A DNA stretch of 37,633 nt. Origin: a virus. The notes beneath the pieces are model-generated. The model searched no databases, was not told the origin of the DNA, and saw only the letters and a list, made by a program, of their open reading frames with translations. Numbering within the stretch: the stretch's first letter is position 1; the number at the start of each line of letters is the position of its first letter. A program made the position numbers and the translations under genes. Positions 21,878-27,434 of the stretch are shown in pieces. The stretch is taken from positions 1-37,633 of IMG/VR virus record IMGVR_UViG_3300018405_000038. One strand, 5' to 3'.

Positions 21878-21885
21878 GATTTAAA

Positions 21886-21974
21886 GGTGAGATGCGAGAG
21901 TTGGTCTAATCGGCCTCCCTGGAAAGGAGTGCGTCGGAAACGGCACTAGGGTTCGAATCCCTATCTCACCGCCA
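21886..21974 (+). tRNA. tRNA-Ser (GGA)
   Basis: GGTGAGA/TCTCACC, CTCC CTGGAAA GGAG, long variable arm, T-loop TTCGAAT, G-CCA. Confidence 0.92.
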
Positions 21975-21985
21975 CAAAGATTTAT

Positions 21986-22062
21986 TGGCCAGTAGCTCAG
22001 TTGGTAGTAGCGGATGACTGTTAATCATCAGGTCGCGGGTTCGATCCCTGCCTGGCCAGCCA
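21986..22062 (+). tRNA. tRNA-Asn (GTT)
   Basis: TGGCCAG/CTGGCCA, ATGA CTGTTAA TCAT, T-loop TTCGATC, G-CCA. Confidence 0.92.
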
Positions 22063-22130
22063 AGTTAAAGAATCCCTTCAGCAATCATTTATTCAACTTG
22101 TACTTGAAACCAAAAGTGGATTCTGTTATT
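22063..22130 (+). ncRNA. CAGCAA-motif RNA, copy 3
   Basis: AGTTAAA after CCA; stem GAATCC (22070-22075) / GGATTC (22118-22123); CAGCAA 22079-22084; inner hairpin TTCAA/TTGAA; tail TGTTATT. Confidence 0.7.
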
Positions 22131-22133
22131 CAT

Positions 22134-22208
22134 ATTGCGTTCGACTTCTGGTGAGGTCACCAGGCTTTCATCCTGGCTAGGCGAGTTCGATCCTCGTACG
22201 CAATACCA
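22134..22208 (+). tRNA. tRNA-Glu (TTC)
   Basis: ATTGCGT/ACGCAAT, CCAGG CTTTCAT CCTGG, T-arm GCGAG TTCGATC CTCGT, A-CCA. Confidence 0.88.
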
Positions 22209-22217
22209 AAGTTTTAT

Positions 22218-22308
22218 TGTCCAGTGACCGGAGTTTGGTAACGGCCCTGACTGTTAATCAGAGAGATGCGAGAGCATTACGCAGGTTCGATCCCTGCCTG
22301 GACAGCCA
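22218..22308 (+). tRNA. tRNA-Asn (GTT) with long variable arm
   Basis: TGTCCAG/CTGGACA, CTGA CTGTTAA TCAG, then a ~20-nt variable arm containing GATGC GAGA GCATT, T-loop TTCGATC, G-CCA. The long arm is unusual for asparagine. Confidence 0.8.
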
Positions 22309-22316
22309 AACATTTT

Positions 22317-22391
22317 GGAGCATTCGTCTATCGGTTAGGACGCTGCCCTTTCAAGGCGGAAAGAGGGGTTCAACTCCCCTATGCTCTACCA
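22317..22391 (+). tRNA. tRNA-Glu (TTC), second copy
   Basis: GGAGCAT/ATGCTCT, TGCC CTTTCAA GGCG, T-loop TTCAACT, A-CCA. Confidence 0.9.
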
Positions 22392-22399
22392 AACAACAC

Positions 22400-22476
22400 G
22401 CTCCTGTCGTCTAGTTGGTTTAGGACGCCACTCTTTCAAGGTGGAAAGTCGGGTTCGAATCCCGATAGGAGCACCA
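22400..22476 (+). tRNA. tRNA-Glu (TTC), third copy
   Basis: GCTCCTG/TAGGAGC, CCACT CTTTCAA GGTGG, T-arm TCGGG TTCGAAT CCCGA, A-CCA. Confidence 0.9.
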
Positions 22477-22482
22477 ATTTAT

Positions 22483-22558
22483 ACCGTAGAGGCCACCTGG
22501 GGGTGATATCTCACTGTCTATGAGACTGCGGCGGGTTCGATTCCCGTCTACGGTGCCA
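22483..22558 (+). tRNA. tRNA-Asp (GTC)
   Basis: ACCGTAG/CTACGGT, TCTCA CTGTCTA TGAGA, T-loop TTCGATT, G-CCA. Confidence 0.85.
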
Positions 22559-22567
22559 ATTTTCAAT

Positions 22568-22645
22568 GGTGTTGATAGTGTAGTGGTTCTGCACGGGTGT
22601 CTGTGAAACACTCAGTGGCGGGTTCGATTCCCCCTCTTCACCCCA
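22568..22645 (+). tRNA. tRNA-His (GTG)
   Basis: GTGT CTGTGAA ACAC, extra 5' G opposite discriminator C as expected for histidine, T-loop TTCGATT, CCA. Two mismatches in the acceptor. Confidence 0.82.
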
Positions 22646-22652
22646 AACAAAT

Positions 22653-22728
22653 GGACCCGTAGCTCAATCGGGAGAGCGCATGCCTGTCACGCATGAGGTA
22701 GCGAGATCGAAACTCGTCGGGTCCGCCA
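22653..22728 (+). tRNA. tRNA-Asp (GTC), second copy
   Basis: GGACCCG/CGGGTCC, ATGC CTGTCAC GCAT, unusual T-loop ATCGAAA, G-CCA. Confidence 0.88.
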
Positions 22729-22739
22729 GCATATATAAT

Positions 22740-22814
22740 GGTGATATGACGTAGATAGATGCGTAGCGGTTTCATAAGCCGACGAGGAAGGAGCATTACC
22801 TTCTATCACCACCA
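22740..22814 (+). tRNA. tRNA-Met or Ile2 (CAT), unusual T-loop
   Basis: GGTGATA/TATCACC, CGGT TTCATAA GCCG, T-arm GAAGG AGCATTA CCTTC in which positions 54 and 58 are A and T instead of T and A, A-CCA. Confidence 0.85.
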
Positions 22815-22821
22815 AAAATTT

Positions 22822-22895
22822 GCCTCGTTCGTCTAATGGTAGGGCCGCGCTTTTACACGGCGCAGACGGCAGTTCGATTCTGTCACGAGGTACCA
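22822..22895 (+). tRNA. tRNA-Val (TAC)
   Basis: GCCTCGT/ACGAGGT, GCGCT TTTACAC GGCGC, T-loop TTCGATT, A-CCA. Confidence 0.85.
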
Positions 22896-22970
22896 AGTTA
22901 AAGGATGGTTCCAGCAACCAAAAAATGCACTTGACTTTTAATCAAACTAGCAAAAACCCATCCTGTCAAT
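22896..22970 (+). ncRNA. CAGCAA-motif RNA, copy 4
   Basis: AGTTAAA after CCA; stem GGATGG (22903-22908) / CCATCC (22958-22963); CAGCAA 22912-22917; inner hairpin TTGA/TCAA; tail TGTCAAT. Confidence 0.65.
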
Positions 22971-22984
22971 TTTAGGAGATAATT

Positions 22985-23116
22985 GTGGCACATAAGCAAC
23001 AAGGAAACCTAACCCCTAGCCCTCAATGGTGGAAACACCTAAAGGACTGGAAACGCGTTTGGCATAAGCGTGAGCGCCAAGCATACAAACGAATGGTTGA
23101 CAAACAAACAAGTTGA
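22985..23116 (+). CDS. Small basic Trp-rich protein
   Basis: 43 residues from GTG 22985, placed after TTTAGGAGATAATT. The body is basic and aromatic (WWKHLKDWKRVWHKRERQAY), similar in style to the 27435 protein. It may bind nucleic acid; no family known to me. Its end overlaps the next early promoter. Confidence 0.55.
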   Translation: MAHKQQGNLTPSPQWWKHLKDWKRVWHKRERQAYKRMVDKQTS

Positions 23117-23125
23117 CCGTATAAT
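23097..23125 (+). promoter_or_regulatory. Sigma70-type early promoter
   Basis: TTGACA 23097-23102, 17-base spacer, TATAAT 23120-23125, a consensus promoter. Confidence 0.78.
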
Positions 23126-23149
23126 ACATTTTCTTTCAAGGAGAACGGC

Positions 23150-23170
23150 ATGAAACGTGGTAAACGTTAG
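23150..23170 (+). CDS. Six-codon mini-ORF (MKRGKR)
   Basis: ATG-AAA-CGT-GGT-AAA-CGT-TAG preceded by a full AAGGAG site at ideal spacing and a consensus promoter. Just after the stop, CAACTCTGAA and TTCAGGGTTG can form a hairpin. It looks like a leader peptide or ribosome-trapping mini-gene rather than a protein. Confidence 0.4.
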   Translation: MKRGKR

Positions 23171-23238
23171 TGTCAACTCTGAATCCCGTAATTGGTTCAG
23201 GGTTGGCACGTAAAATCGAAATGAAATTACAAACCAAC

Positions 23239-23313
23239 CCTTGCTAAGCTTTGCTGGCGAAGTATCCGGCTCTTACCCGGAAAAACTCGGTTCGATTCCG
23301 AGAGCAAGGACCA
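23239..23313 (+). tRNA. tRNA-Lys (CTT)
   Basis: CCTTGCT/AGCAAGG, TCCGG CTCTTAC CCGGA, T-loop TTCGATT, A-CCA. Confidence 0.85.
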
Positions 23314-23318
23314 ATTAC

Positions 23319-23393
23319 GGGAGTATAGCTCAATGGCAGAGCACTCGGCTTTTAACCGTTAGGTTGTGGGTTCAAGTCCCACTGCTCCTACCA
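23319..23393 (+). tRNA. tRNA-Lys (TTT)
   Basis: GGGAGTA/TGCTCCT, CGG CTTTTAA CCG, T-loop TTCAAGT, A-CCA. Its CCA begins the next long-stem unit. Confidence 0.9.
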
Positions 23394-23523
23394 AACAAAA
23401 ACGCTCTAATGTAGCTACACTGGAACGACTGAAATACTTGCCAATAACGTTTAGAGCAAGGACCAGCCAGGAAGAGTTAGGGCTATCACAGATTCAAGCA
23501 CTGGTTAGAGTGTTTCTGTTTGG
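23391..23523 (+). ncRNA. Long-stem RNA unit after tRNA-Lys
   Basis: CCAAACAAAAACGCTCTAA (23391-23409) pairs with TTAGAGTGTTTCTGTTTGG (23505-23523), 19 positions with two wobbles. Same plan as unit A: stem starts at the tRNA CCA and is followed by GGTAAG. Confidence 0.7.
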
Positions 23524-23533
23524 TAAGATTTTT

Positions 23534-23652
23534 GCGGTTGTGGTGTAATGGACAGCACATTATAAAGGTGAGCCTGTCAAGGTTACGTTCAGCAATTTTT
23601 AATTCTCCTGTCGAAGAGAAAGGACTCCGTTCGATTCGGAGCGACCGCACCA
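23534..23652 (+). tRNA. tRNA-Asp-like (GTC) with ~43-nt insertion
   Basis: GCGGTTG/CGACCGC acceptor, good D-arm and T-arm (CTCCG TTCGATT CGGAG), A-CCA. Two GTC-bearing hairpin candidates exist (around 23574 and 23605), separated by TTCAGCAA, so the gene is about 43 nt longer than a normal tRNA. May contain an intervening RNA. Confidence 0.55.
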
Positions 23653-23660
23653 AACACAAT

Positions 23661-23687
23661 GCCCCTTTAGTTAAAAAGTATAACACC
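23661..23687 (+). pseudogene. 5' part of an interrupted tRNA (pairs with 24421-24459)
   Basis: GCCCCTT and a GTTAAAAAGTATAAC D-arm. The 3' counterpart AGGGGT-A-CCA ends at 24459. A nuclease gene and a complete tRNA-Ile lie between. Confidence 0.5.
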
Positions 23688-23702
23688 GTGCTGATCTGAT
23701 CT

Positions 23703-23710
23703 TATAAATA
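23703..23710 (+). promoter_or_regulatory. T4-type late promoter (TATAAATA) in a hairpin
   Basis: Within CTTATAAATATAAG, 25 nt before the nuclease start; TGATCT and AGATCA flank it and could mask AAGGAG. Confidence 0.6.
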
Positions 23711-23727
23711 TAAGAAGGAGATCAAAA

Positions 23728-24369
23728 ATGAGAAAAACAAAACTTTGTTGTATCTGTGGCAGTGCGGTATCATTGTCTAACTTCTCAAAGCACGAAGGCA
23801 GTCGAAAATGTTTATCGGGTGGAAAGCAGACGGCCAACCCCTCGAAAGAATGTAGATATTGTGATCGCCTGTTCGCCACCCCAACCGGTCGAGGAGTGCA
23901 CGAGGTTCAGTGTGATATGAACCCTAATTACCGCAAGTTAAACGCGGGCAGGGTTGGATGGAATCGCGGGATGAGATCAAAGCCGGATACTCGCAACCCT
24001 GAATATGTCGGGAAGCTTGGAGGGTACAGACCTAACGCAGGACGGTCGAAGAAATTTAAAGTTAAAGATTCATACAACAACGAAGTTGTTTTACAAAGCA
24101 CCTTTGAACTCAGGTGTAGCGAAATACTAAACGCTCTGGGCATTAAATGGATTCGTCCAAAAGCTCTGAAATATGATAGACAGAATTACTTTGCCGACTT
24201 CTACTTGCCTGAACAAGATATTTGGCTTGACCCTAAAAACAACTACAAAGCAAAACAGGATAGAGAAAAGATTGATAAGGTGATACAACAGAATAATGTG
24301 AGGTTGTTTGTGATACTCGAACATCAACTCACGGAAGAATATATTGGGAGATTAGCTGAGATGGATTAG
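23728..24369 (+). CDS. Zinc-finger PD-(D/E)XK (Vsr-like) homing endonuclease
   Basis: 213 residues. The N-terminus has CCICG...CL and CRYCDRLF...H..C zinc fingers (residues 6-65). A basic linker with NPEYVGKLGGYRPNAGRSKKF follows. The catalytic part is STFELRCSEILNALGI (E), FADFYLP (D) and DIWLDPKN (D-x-K-like), the order of Vsr-type homing nucleases. It interrupts a tRNA, has a late promoter, and its stop lies in the D-arm of tRNA-Ile (GAT). Confidence 0.8.
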   Translation: MRKTKLCCICGSAVSLSNFSKHEGSRKCLSGGKQTANPSKECRYCDRLFATPTGRGVHEVQCDMNPNYRKLNAGRVGWNRGMRSKPDTRNPEYVGKLGGYRPNAGRSKKFKVKDSYNNEVVLQSTFELRCSEILNALGIKWIRPKALKYDRQNYFADFYLPEQDIWLDPKNNYKAKQDREKIDKVIQQNNVRLFVILEHQLTEEYIGRLAEMD

Positions 24370-24420
24370 CAGTGTCTTGATAAGGCACAGAGAGTGGATC
24401 GTTACCACTATCTCCTACCA
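24346..24420 (+). tRNA. tRNA-Ile (GAT), unusual T-loop
   Basis: GGGAGAT/ATCTCCT, GTGTC TTGATAA GGCAC, T-arm AGTGG ATCGTTA CCACT (A54, T58), A-CCA. Overlaps the nuclease gene by 24 bases. Confidence 0.85.
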
Positions 24421-24459
24421 ACTTCCCTACAGCCGGAGCGTTACCTCCCAGGGGTACCA
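24421..24459 (+). pseudogene. 3' part of the interrupted tRNA
   Basis: GGAG CGTTAC CTCC T-like hairpin and AGGGGT-A-CCA, complementary to GCCCCT at 23661. Confidence 0.5.
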
Positions 24460-24464
24460 ACAAT

Positions 24465-24540
24465 GCTGCTTTAGTATAATGGTTAATTACGCTGCCCTTG
24501 TAACGCAGATATAACAGTTCGACTATGTTAGGCAGCTCCA
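24465..24540 (+). tRNA. tRNA-Thr (TGT)
   Basis: GCTGCTT/AGGCAGC, loop CTTGTAA, T-loop TTCGACT, T-CCA. Confidence 0.82.
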
Positions 24541-24543
24541 AGA

Positions 24544-24660
24544 TTCAACAGAAGAGAAAGTCCGTACTATAGGTATTCGAGCATAGGAGAGACGGACAAT
24601 GCGCAACATGACGTTGAACAAACACCAGTGAGAGGTCTGGGTGTATAAAGTATTCCTCTC
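24544..24660 (+). ncRNA. Structured spacer RNA
   Basis: TTCAAC/GTTGAA and TCCGT/ACGGA nested stems, then AACACC/GGGTGT and AGAGG/CCTCT; no gene. Confidence 0.4.
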
Positions 24661-24664
24661 GCCT

Positions 24665-24741
24665 GCCTCCATAGCTCAGTTGGTTAGAGCAATGTGTTGA
24701 TAACGCATAGGTCCGTGGTTCGAGTCCACGTGGCGGCACCA
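24665..24741 (+). tRNA. tRNA-Ile (GAT)
   Basis: GCCTCCA/TGGCGGC, ATGTG TTGATAA CGCAT, T-arm CGTGG TTCGAGT CCACG, A-CCA. Confidence 0.92.
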
Positions 24742-24749
24742 AAAACAAT

Positions 24750-24828
24750 CGCGGAGTAGGGGAGTCCAGTCGTCCCCGCTAGTCTCATAAGCTAGAGATC
24801 GCAGGTGCGAATCCTGCCTCCGCAACCA
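24750..24828 (+). tRNA. Initiator tRNA-fMet (CAT)
   Basis: Acceptor CGCGGAG/CTCCGCA has the C1-A72 mismatch that marks bacterial initiators. Anticodon loop CTCATAA as in fMet; T-loop TGCGAAT; A-CCA. The anticodon stem lacks a full three G-C run. Confidence 0.82.
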
Positions 24829-24833
24829 TTTAT

Positions 24834-24926
24834 GTCGGTAAGTGAAAGACGGCGACTACCTTCGGGTAAAGCCTTGTGGCTATCGTGCGAAATGACCCCG
24901 CACCGCTTCTGTTCTAGGAACACCGA
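24834..24926 (+). ncRNA. Structured RNA after tRNA-fMet
   Basis: GTCGGT and ACCGAC close a domain with ACC TTCG GGT and GTGCG/CGCAC hairpins. No open frame. Confidence 0.5.
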
Positions 24927-24932
24927 CGCCAG

Positions 24933-24973
24933 TTGACAACCAAGCAGTCTTTGTGTATAGTGTGCTATAAATA
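24933..24973 (+). promoter_or_regulatory. Early promoter followed by late-promoter word
   Basis: TTGACA 24933-24938, 17-base spacer, TATAGT 24956-24961; TATAAATA 24966-24973. Precedes tRNA-Gly. Confidence 0.75.
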
Positions 24974-24992
24974 CATACGTGGCAACACATAT

Positions 24993-25068
24993 GCGGGTAA
25001 GGTGTTTATGGATACACATCAGTCTTCCAAACTGAAGTAGACCGGCTCGATACCGGCTACCCGCTCCA
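24993..25068 (+). tRNA. tRNA-Gly (TCC)
   Basis: GCGGGTA/TACCCGC, CAGT CTTCCAA ACTG, T-loop CTCGATA, T-CCA. Confidence 0.85.
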
Positions 25069-25096
25069 CACACTCACACACAAAGGAGCTACTGCT

Positions 25097-25282
25097 ATGT
25101 TTTTCAAATCGAAAATAACACCTGACTTTTACATCAAACGAGCAATCAAGGCGAGTTCCGTTAAGGAACTCGTAGATGCGAACGTAGGGTTGTTTAACCT
25201 GTACAACAATCACGCGCGCTACACAATCAACCAATGGTTCGAGCAAGTATCGAAGGTTGTGTTACAAAGCGTACAGAAGTAA
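25097..25282 (+). CDS. Small hypothetical protein
   Basis: 61 residues, ATG after AAAGGAG. Helical and basic at the N-terminus (MFFKSKITPDFYIKRAIK). No motif. Probably co-transcribed with tRNA-Gly and the following tRNA-Ser. Confidence 0.65.
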   Translation: MFFKSKITPDFYIKRAIKASSVKELVDANVGLFNLYNNHARYTINQWFEQVSKVVLQSVQK

Positions 25283-25289
25283 GAATTTT

Positions 25290-25379
25290 AGAGGATGGGC
25301 CGGACGGAAAGGCAGCTGCCTGCTAAGCAGTAGGTCGTAGAAATACGGCCAGTGGGTTCGACTCCCACATCCTCTGCCA
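25290..25379 (+). tRNA. tRNA-Ser (GCT)
   Basis: AGAGGAT/ATCCTCT, CTGC CTGCTAA GCAG, long variable arm, T-arm GTGGG TTCGACT CCCAC, G-CCA. Confidence 0.9.
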
Positions 25380-25384
25380 AAACC

Positions 25385-25510
25385 CACCTTAGGGCCGCTG
25401 ACGTAGCGGTAGAGGGAGCAATCCCTCGGCGTCCGAGTAGTTGCCGTAAGCAACGGGCGCGATTGAACTGCTTGGCCTACATAACTAAGCGCTGGATAAA
25501 GTAACCAGCA
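25385..25510 (+). ncRNA. Structured spacer RNA with four hairpins
   Basis: CCGCT/AGCGG, GAGGG/CCCTC, GTTGC/GCAAC and GCTGG/CCAGC hairpins in a row; no gene. Confidence 0.45.
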
Positions 25511-25516
25511 CCTTTT

Positions 25517-25590
25517 GCCCTTGTCGTATATTGGTATTACACACCTTTGGTATGGGTGAGAATGCAGTCCGATTCTGCACTAGGGCACCA
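25517..25590 (+). tRNA. tRNA-Thr (GGT)
   Basis: GCCCTTG/CTAGGGC (one mismatch), CACCT TTGGTAT GGGTG, T-loop TCCGATT, A-CCA. Confidence 0.75.
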
Positions 25591-25621
25591 CCATCAAAGT
25601 TTTTTTTGTTTGCTCGTAACA

Positions 25622-25629
25622 GATAAATA
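25622..25629 (+). promoter_or_regulatory. T4-type late promoter (GATAAATA)
   Basis: 26 bases before the end of the leader of the Gly-rich virion gene at 25655. Confidence 0.6.
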
Positions 25630-25654
25630 CTCTCACACTTCGTAGAGGGCGAGC

Positions 25655-26671
25655 ATGGCATTACAATCATCAGGCGCGATATCAGCACTCCAAATTAACG
25701 CTGTGTTTGGTAGAGGCACAGATTTAAATACGTACAGAGGAACAACCCGTTTTAGGGCTGGGAGCACGATGAGTCCGTTCCCAACAGGGGCGATTGCATA
25801 CGCTGATTTTTACGGAACCACTCCCAGAGCACCATTTCTGGCTGTTAATATTTTGGTGGTTGGCGGTGGGGGCGGTGGTGGCTCTTCGTCGGGCGCTGGT
25901 GGTACAGGCGGGGGTGGTGGCGGCGTGATCAATGCCACGTATAACGCCCTACCAGGCGGTTCCTATTCAGTGGTTGTTGGTGGCGGTGGTGGCACCAACA
26001 GCAGTGGGGGCACTTCGTCTCTATCTGGAGGTGGTGTGTCAATTGCAGCGGGCGGTGGCGGTGGTGGGCGCACAGGTGGGTCAGCAGCAGGCGGCGTGTC
26101 TGTTATAACAAATACACTAACGCACTCTCGTGGTGGTTCACAAGGTGGTGGCGTCAACGCCGACTGGGCCGGTGTTGCTGGTGCAGGTGGCGGTGGAGCG
26201 ACTACAGCAGGTAACACGTGGGGCGGCAGTAAACGCACCGTAAACCAAGGCGAGCGGGGAGGAAGAGGATATCGATGGTCTAACGGCTTGTGGTACTCTT
26301 CAGGCGGCGGTGGCGGCGGTTCAAACTTCAACAATGACGTGACTAACTCTGGTGGCTGGTCTGCAGGCGTCAACGGCGGCAACGGCAACGAAACATCAAA
26401 CGCGCGGCCGGCTGATGGCTCTGATGTTGGGGGCAGAGGGGCTTCATCGTTTAGCTCACCCATCAACGCAACGCCAGCTCTTGCAAACCGCGGTGGCGGT
26501 GGTGGCGGTACTGGTGGGGGAGGCCGCGGGGCTCCATCGGCGGGAGGCAGCGGTGTTGTCGTCATCAGGTATGTGGGCTCTAGCGCCTTAGCATCTGGCG
26601 GCAACATCACTATTCCAGGCGATGGTTACGTTTATCACACTTTTGCTTCTTCGGGAACATTCACTCTTTAA
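25655..26671 (+). CDS. Glycine-rich virion adhesin / tail-fibre tip protein
   Basis: 338 residues. The N-terminal ~60 residues (LQSSGAISALQINAVFG, then PTGAIAYADFYGT) match a module common at the start of phage fibre-associated proteins. From ~70 on, long Gly-rich runs alternate with short beta segments (GGGGGGGSSSGAG, GGSYSVVVGGGGG), ending with GSGVVVIRYVGS. This resembles Gly-rich T4-type receptor-binding adhesins that form polyglycine sandwiches. A late promoter fits a structural gene. It may determine host range. Confidence 0.8.
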   Translation: MALQSSGAISALQINAVFGRGTDLNTYRGTTRFRAGSTMSPFPTGAIAYADFYGTTPRAPFLAVNILVVGGGGGGGSSSGAGGTGGGGGGVINATYNALPGGSYSVVVGGGGGTNSSGGTSSLSGGGVSIAAGGGGGGRTGGSAAGGVSVITNTLTHSRGGSQGGGVNADWAGVAGAGGGGATTAGNTWGGSKRTVNQGERGGRGYRWSNGLWYSSGGGGGGSNFNNDVTNSGGWSAGVNGGNGNETSNARPADGSDVGGRGASSFSSPINATPALANRGGGGGGTGGGGRGAPSAGGSGVVVIRYVGSSALASGGNITIPGDGYVYHTFASSGTFTL

Positions 26672-26684
26672 CATTCACTCTTTA
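26657..26684 (+). repeat. 14-bp tandem duplication at a stop codon
   Basis: ACATTCACTCTTTA occurs twice in a row, the first copy containing the TAA stop of the adhesin gene. It looks like a recent slippage event. Confidence 0.85.
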
Positions 26685-26693
26685 AGGATACAC

Positions 26694-27071
26694 ATGAGCC
26701 ATTTTGCTTTCGTTAACAACGGTGTTGTTGAAAACGTTATCGTGTCTGAGCAAGACTTCATTGATTCAGGTGCTGTTGGTGATCCGTCAAAATGGATACA
26801 AACATCCTATAACACACGTGGTGGCGTTCACCACGATCCCATCACAGGCTTGCCTGATGGCGGTACTGCGCTGAGAAAAAATTATGCTGGAATAGGTTTC
26901 ACATACGATGCAGACAGAGATGCGTTCATTCCACCGAGACCGTTTACAAGATGGGTGCTAGACGAATTTTCGTGCCTGTGGCAACCACCGTTCCCAGCAC
27001 CAGATGACGGTAAGCACTACGAGTGGAGTGACGATGCTAACAACTGGGTGGAGCTTGTGCCAAAAGAATGA
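26694..27071 (+). CDS. Hypothetical virion-associated protein
   Basis: 125 residues from ATG 26694 after AAGGA. MSHFAFVNNGVVENVIVSEQ and the Trp/Pro-rich end (WQPPFPAP...YEWSDDANNWVEL) are typical of small proteins next to fibre genes in marine T4-like phages. Function unknown; possibly an adhesin chaperone or fibre component by position. Confidence 0.75.
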   Translation: MSHFAFVNNGVVENVIVSEQDFIDSGAVGDPSKWIQTSYNTRGGVHHDPITGLPDGGTALRKNYAGIGFTYDADRDAFIPPRPFTRWVLDEFSCLWQPPFPAPDDGKHYEWSDDANNWVELVPKE

Positions 27072-27083
27072 TTGGTCAGCCTG

Positions 27084-27112
27084 TTGACAAACAGGCATAT
27101 ATAGAAGACAAT
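27084..27112 (+). promoter_or_regulatory. Sigma70-type early promoter
   Basis: TTGACA 27084-27089, 17-base spacer, GACAAT 27107-27112, ahead of tRNA-Thr. Confidence 0.55.
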
Positions 27113-27125
27113 GTGTTTAATGAAT

Positions 27126-27200
27126 GCCGGATTAGCACAGCGGTAGTGCAATCGCCTTGTAAGCGATAGGTCGTCTGTTCGATCCAGACATCCGGCACCA
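27126..27200 (+). tRNA. tRNA-Thr (TGT), second copy
   Basis: GCCGGAT/ATCCGGC, ATCGC CTTGTAA GCGAT, T-arm GTCTG TTCGATC CAGAC, A-CCA. Confidence 0.92.
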
Positions 27201-27261
27201 AAATTCCGAAGGGTGCGTACAGCAATCAATTCTTATGGACCAAGAATTGCACCCTGAATAT
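27201..27261 (+). ncRNA. CAGCAA-motif RNA, copy 5
   Basis: Stem GGGTG (27211-27215) / CACCC (27250-27254), CAGCAA 27220-27225, inner hairpin CAATTCTT/AAGAATTG directly abutting the 3' arm, tail TGAATAT. Leads straight into tRNA-Gly. Confidence 0.7.
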
Positions 27262-27335
27262 GCGGGTATGATGTAATGGTAACCTGAAACCTTGCCAAGG
27301 TTTATTCGCGAGTTCGATTCTCGCTACCCGCTCCA
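27262..27335 (+). tRNA. tRNA-Gly (GCC), second copy
   Basis: GCGGGTA/TACCCGC, loop TTGCCAA, T-arm GCGAG TTCGATT CTCGC, T-CCA. Confidence 0.9.
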
Positions 27336-27341
27336 AACATT

Positions 27342-27418
27342 GGGTCGTTAGCTAAGTGGTACAGCAGTGAGCACTCTAAACTCATCGATTATCGGTTCGA
27401 TTCCGATACGACCCACCA
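27342..27418 (+). tRNA. tRNA-Arg (TCT)
   Basis: GGGTCGT/ACGACCC, loop ACTCTAA, T-arm ATCGG TTCGATT CCGAT, A-CCA. Confidence 0.82.
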
Positions 27419-27434
27419 CACAAAGGAACCGTGT

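Noticed and set aside
25963-26610. 215-codon minus-strand frame rich in Pro
   Set aside because: Mirror of the Gly-rich adhesin gene; GGN codons read backwards give Pro. The + strand has the promoter, ribosome site and known N-terminal module.
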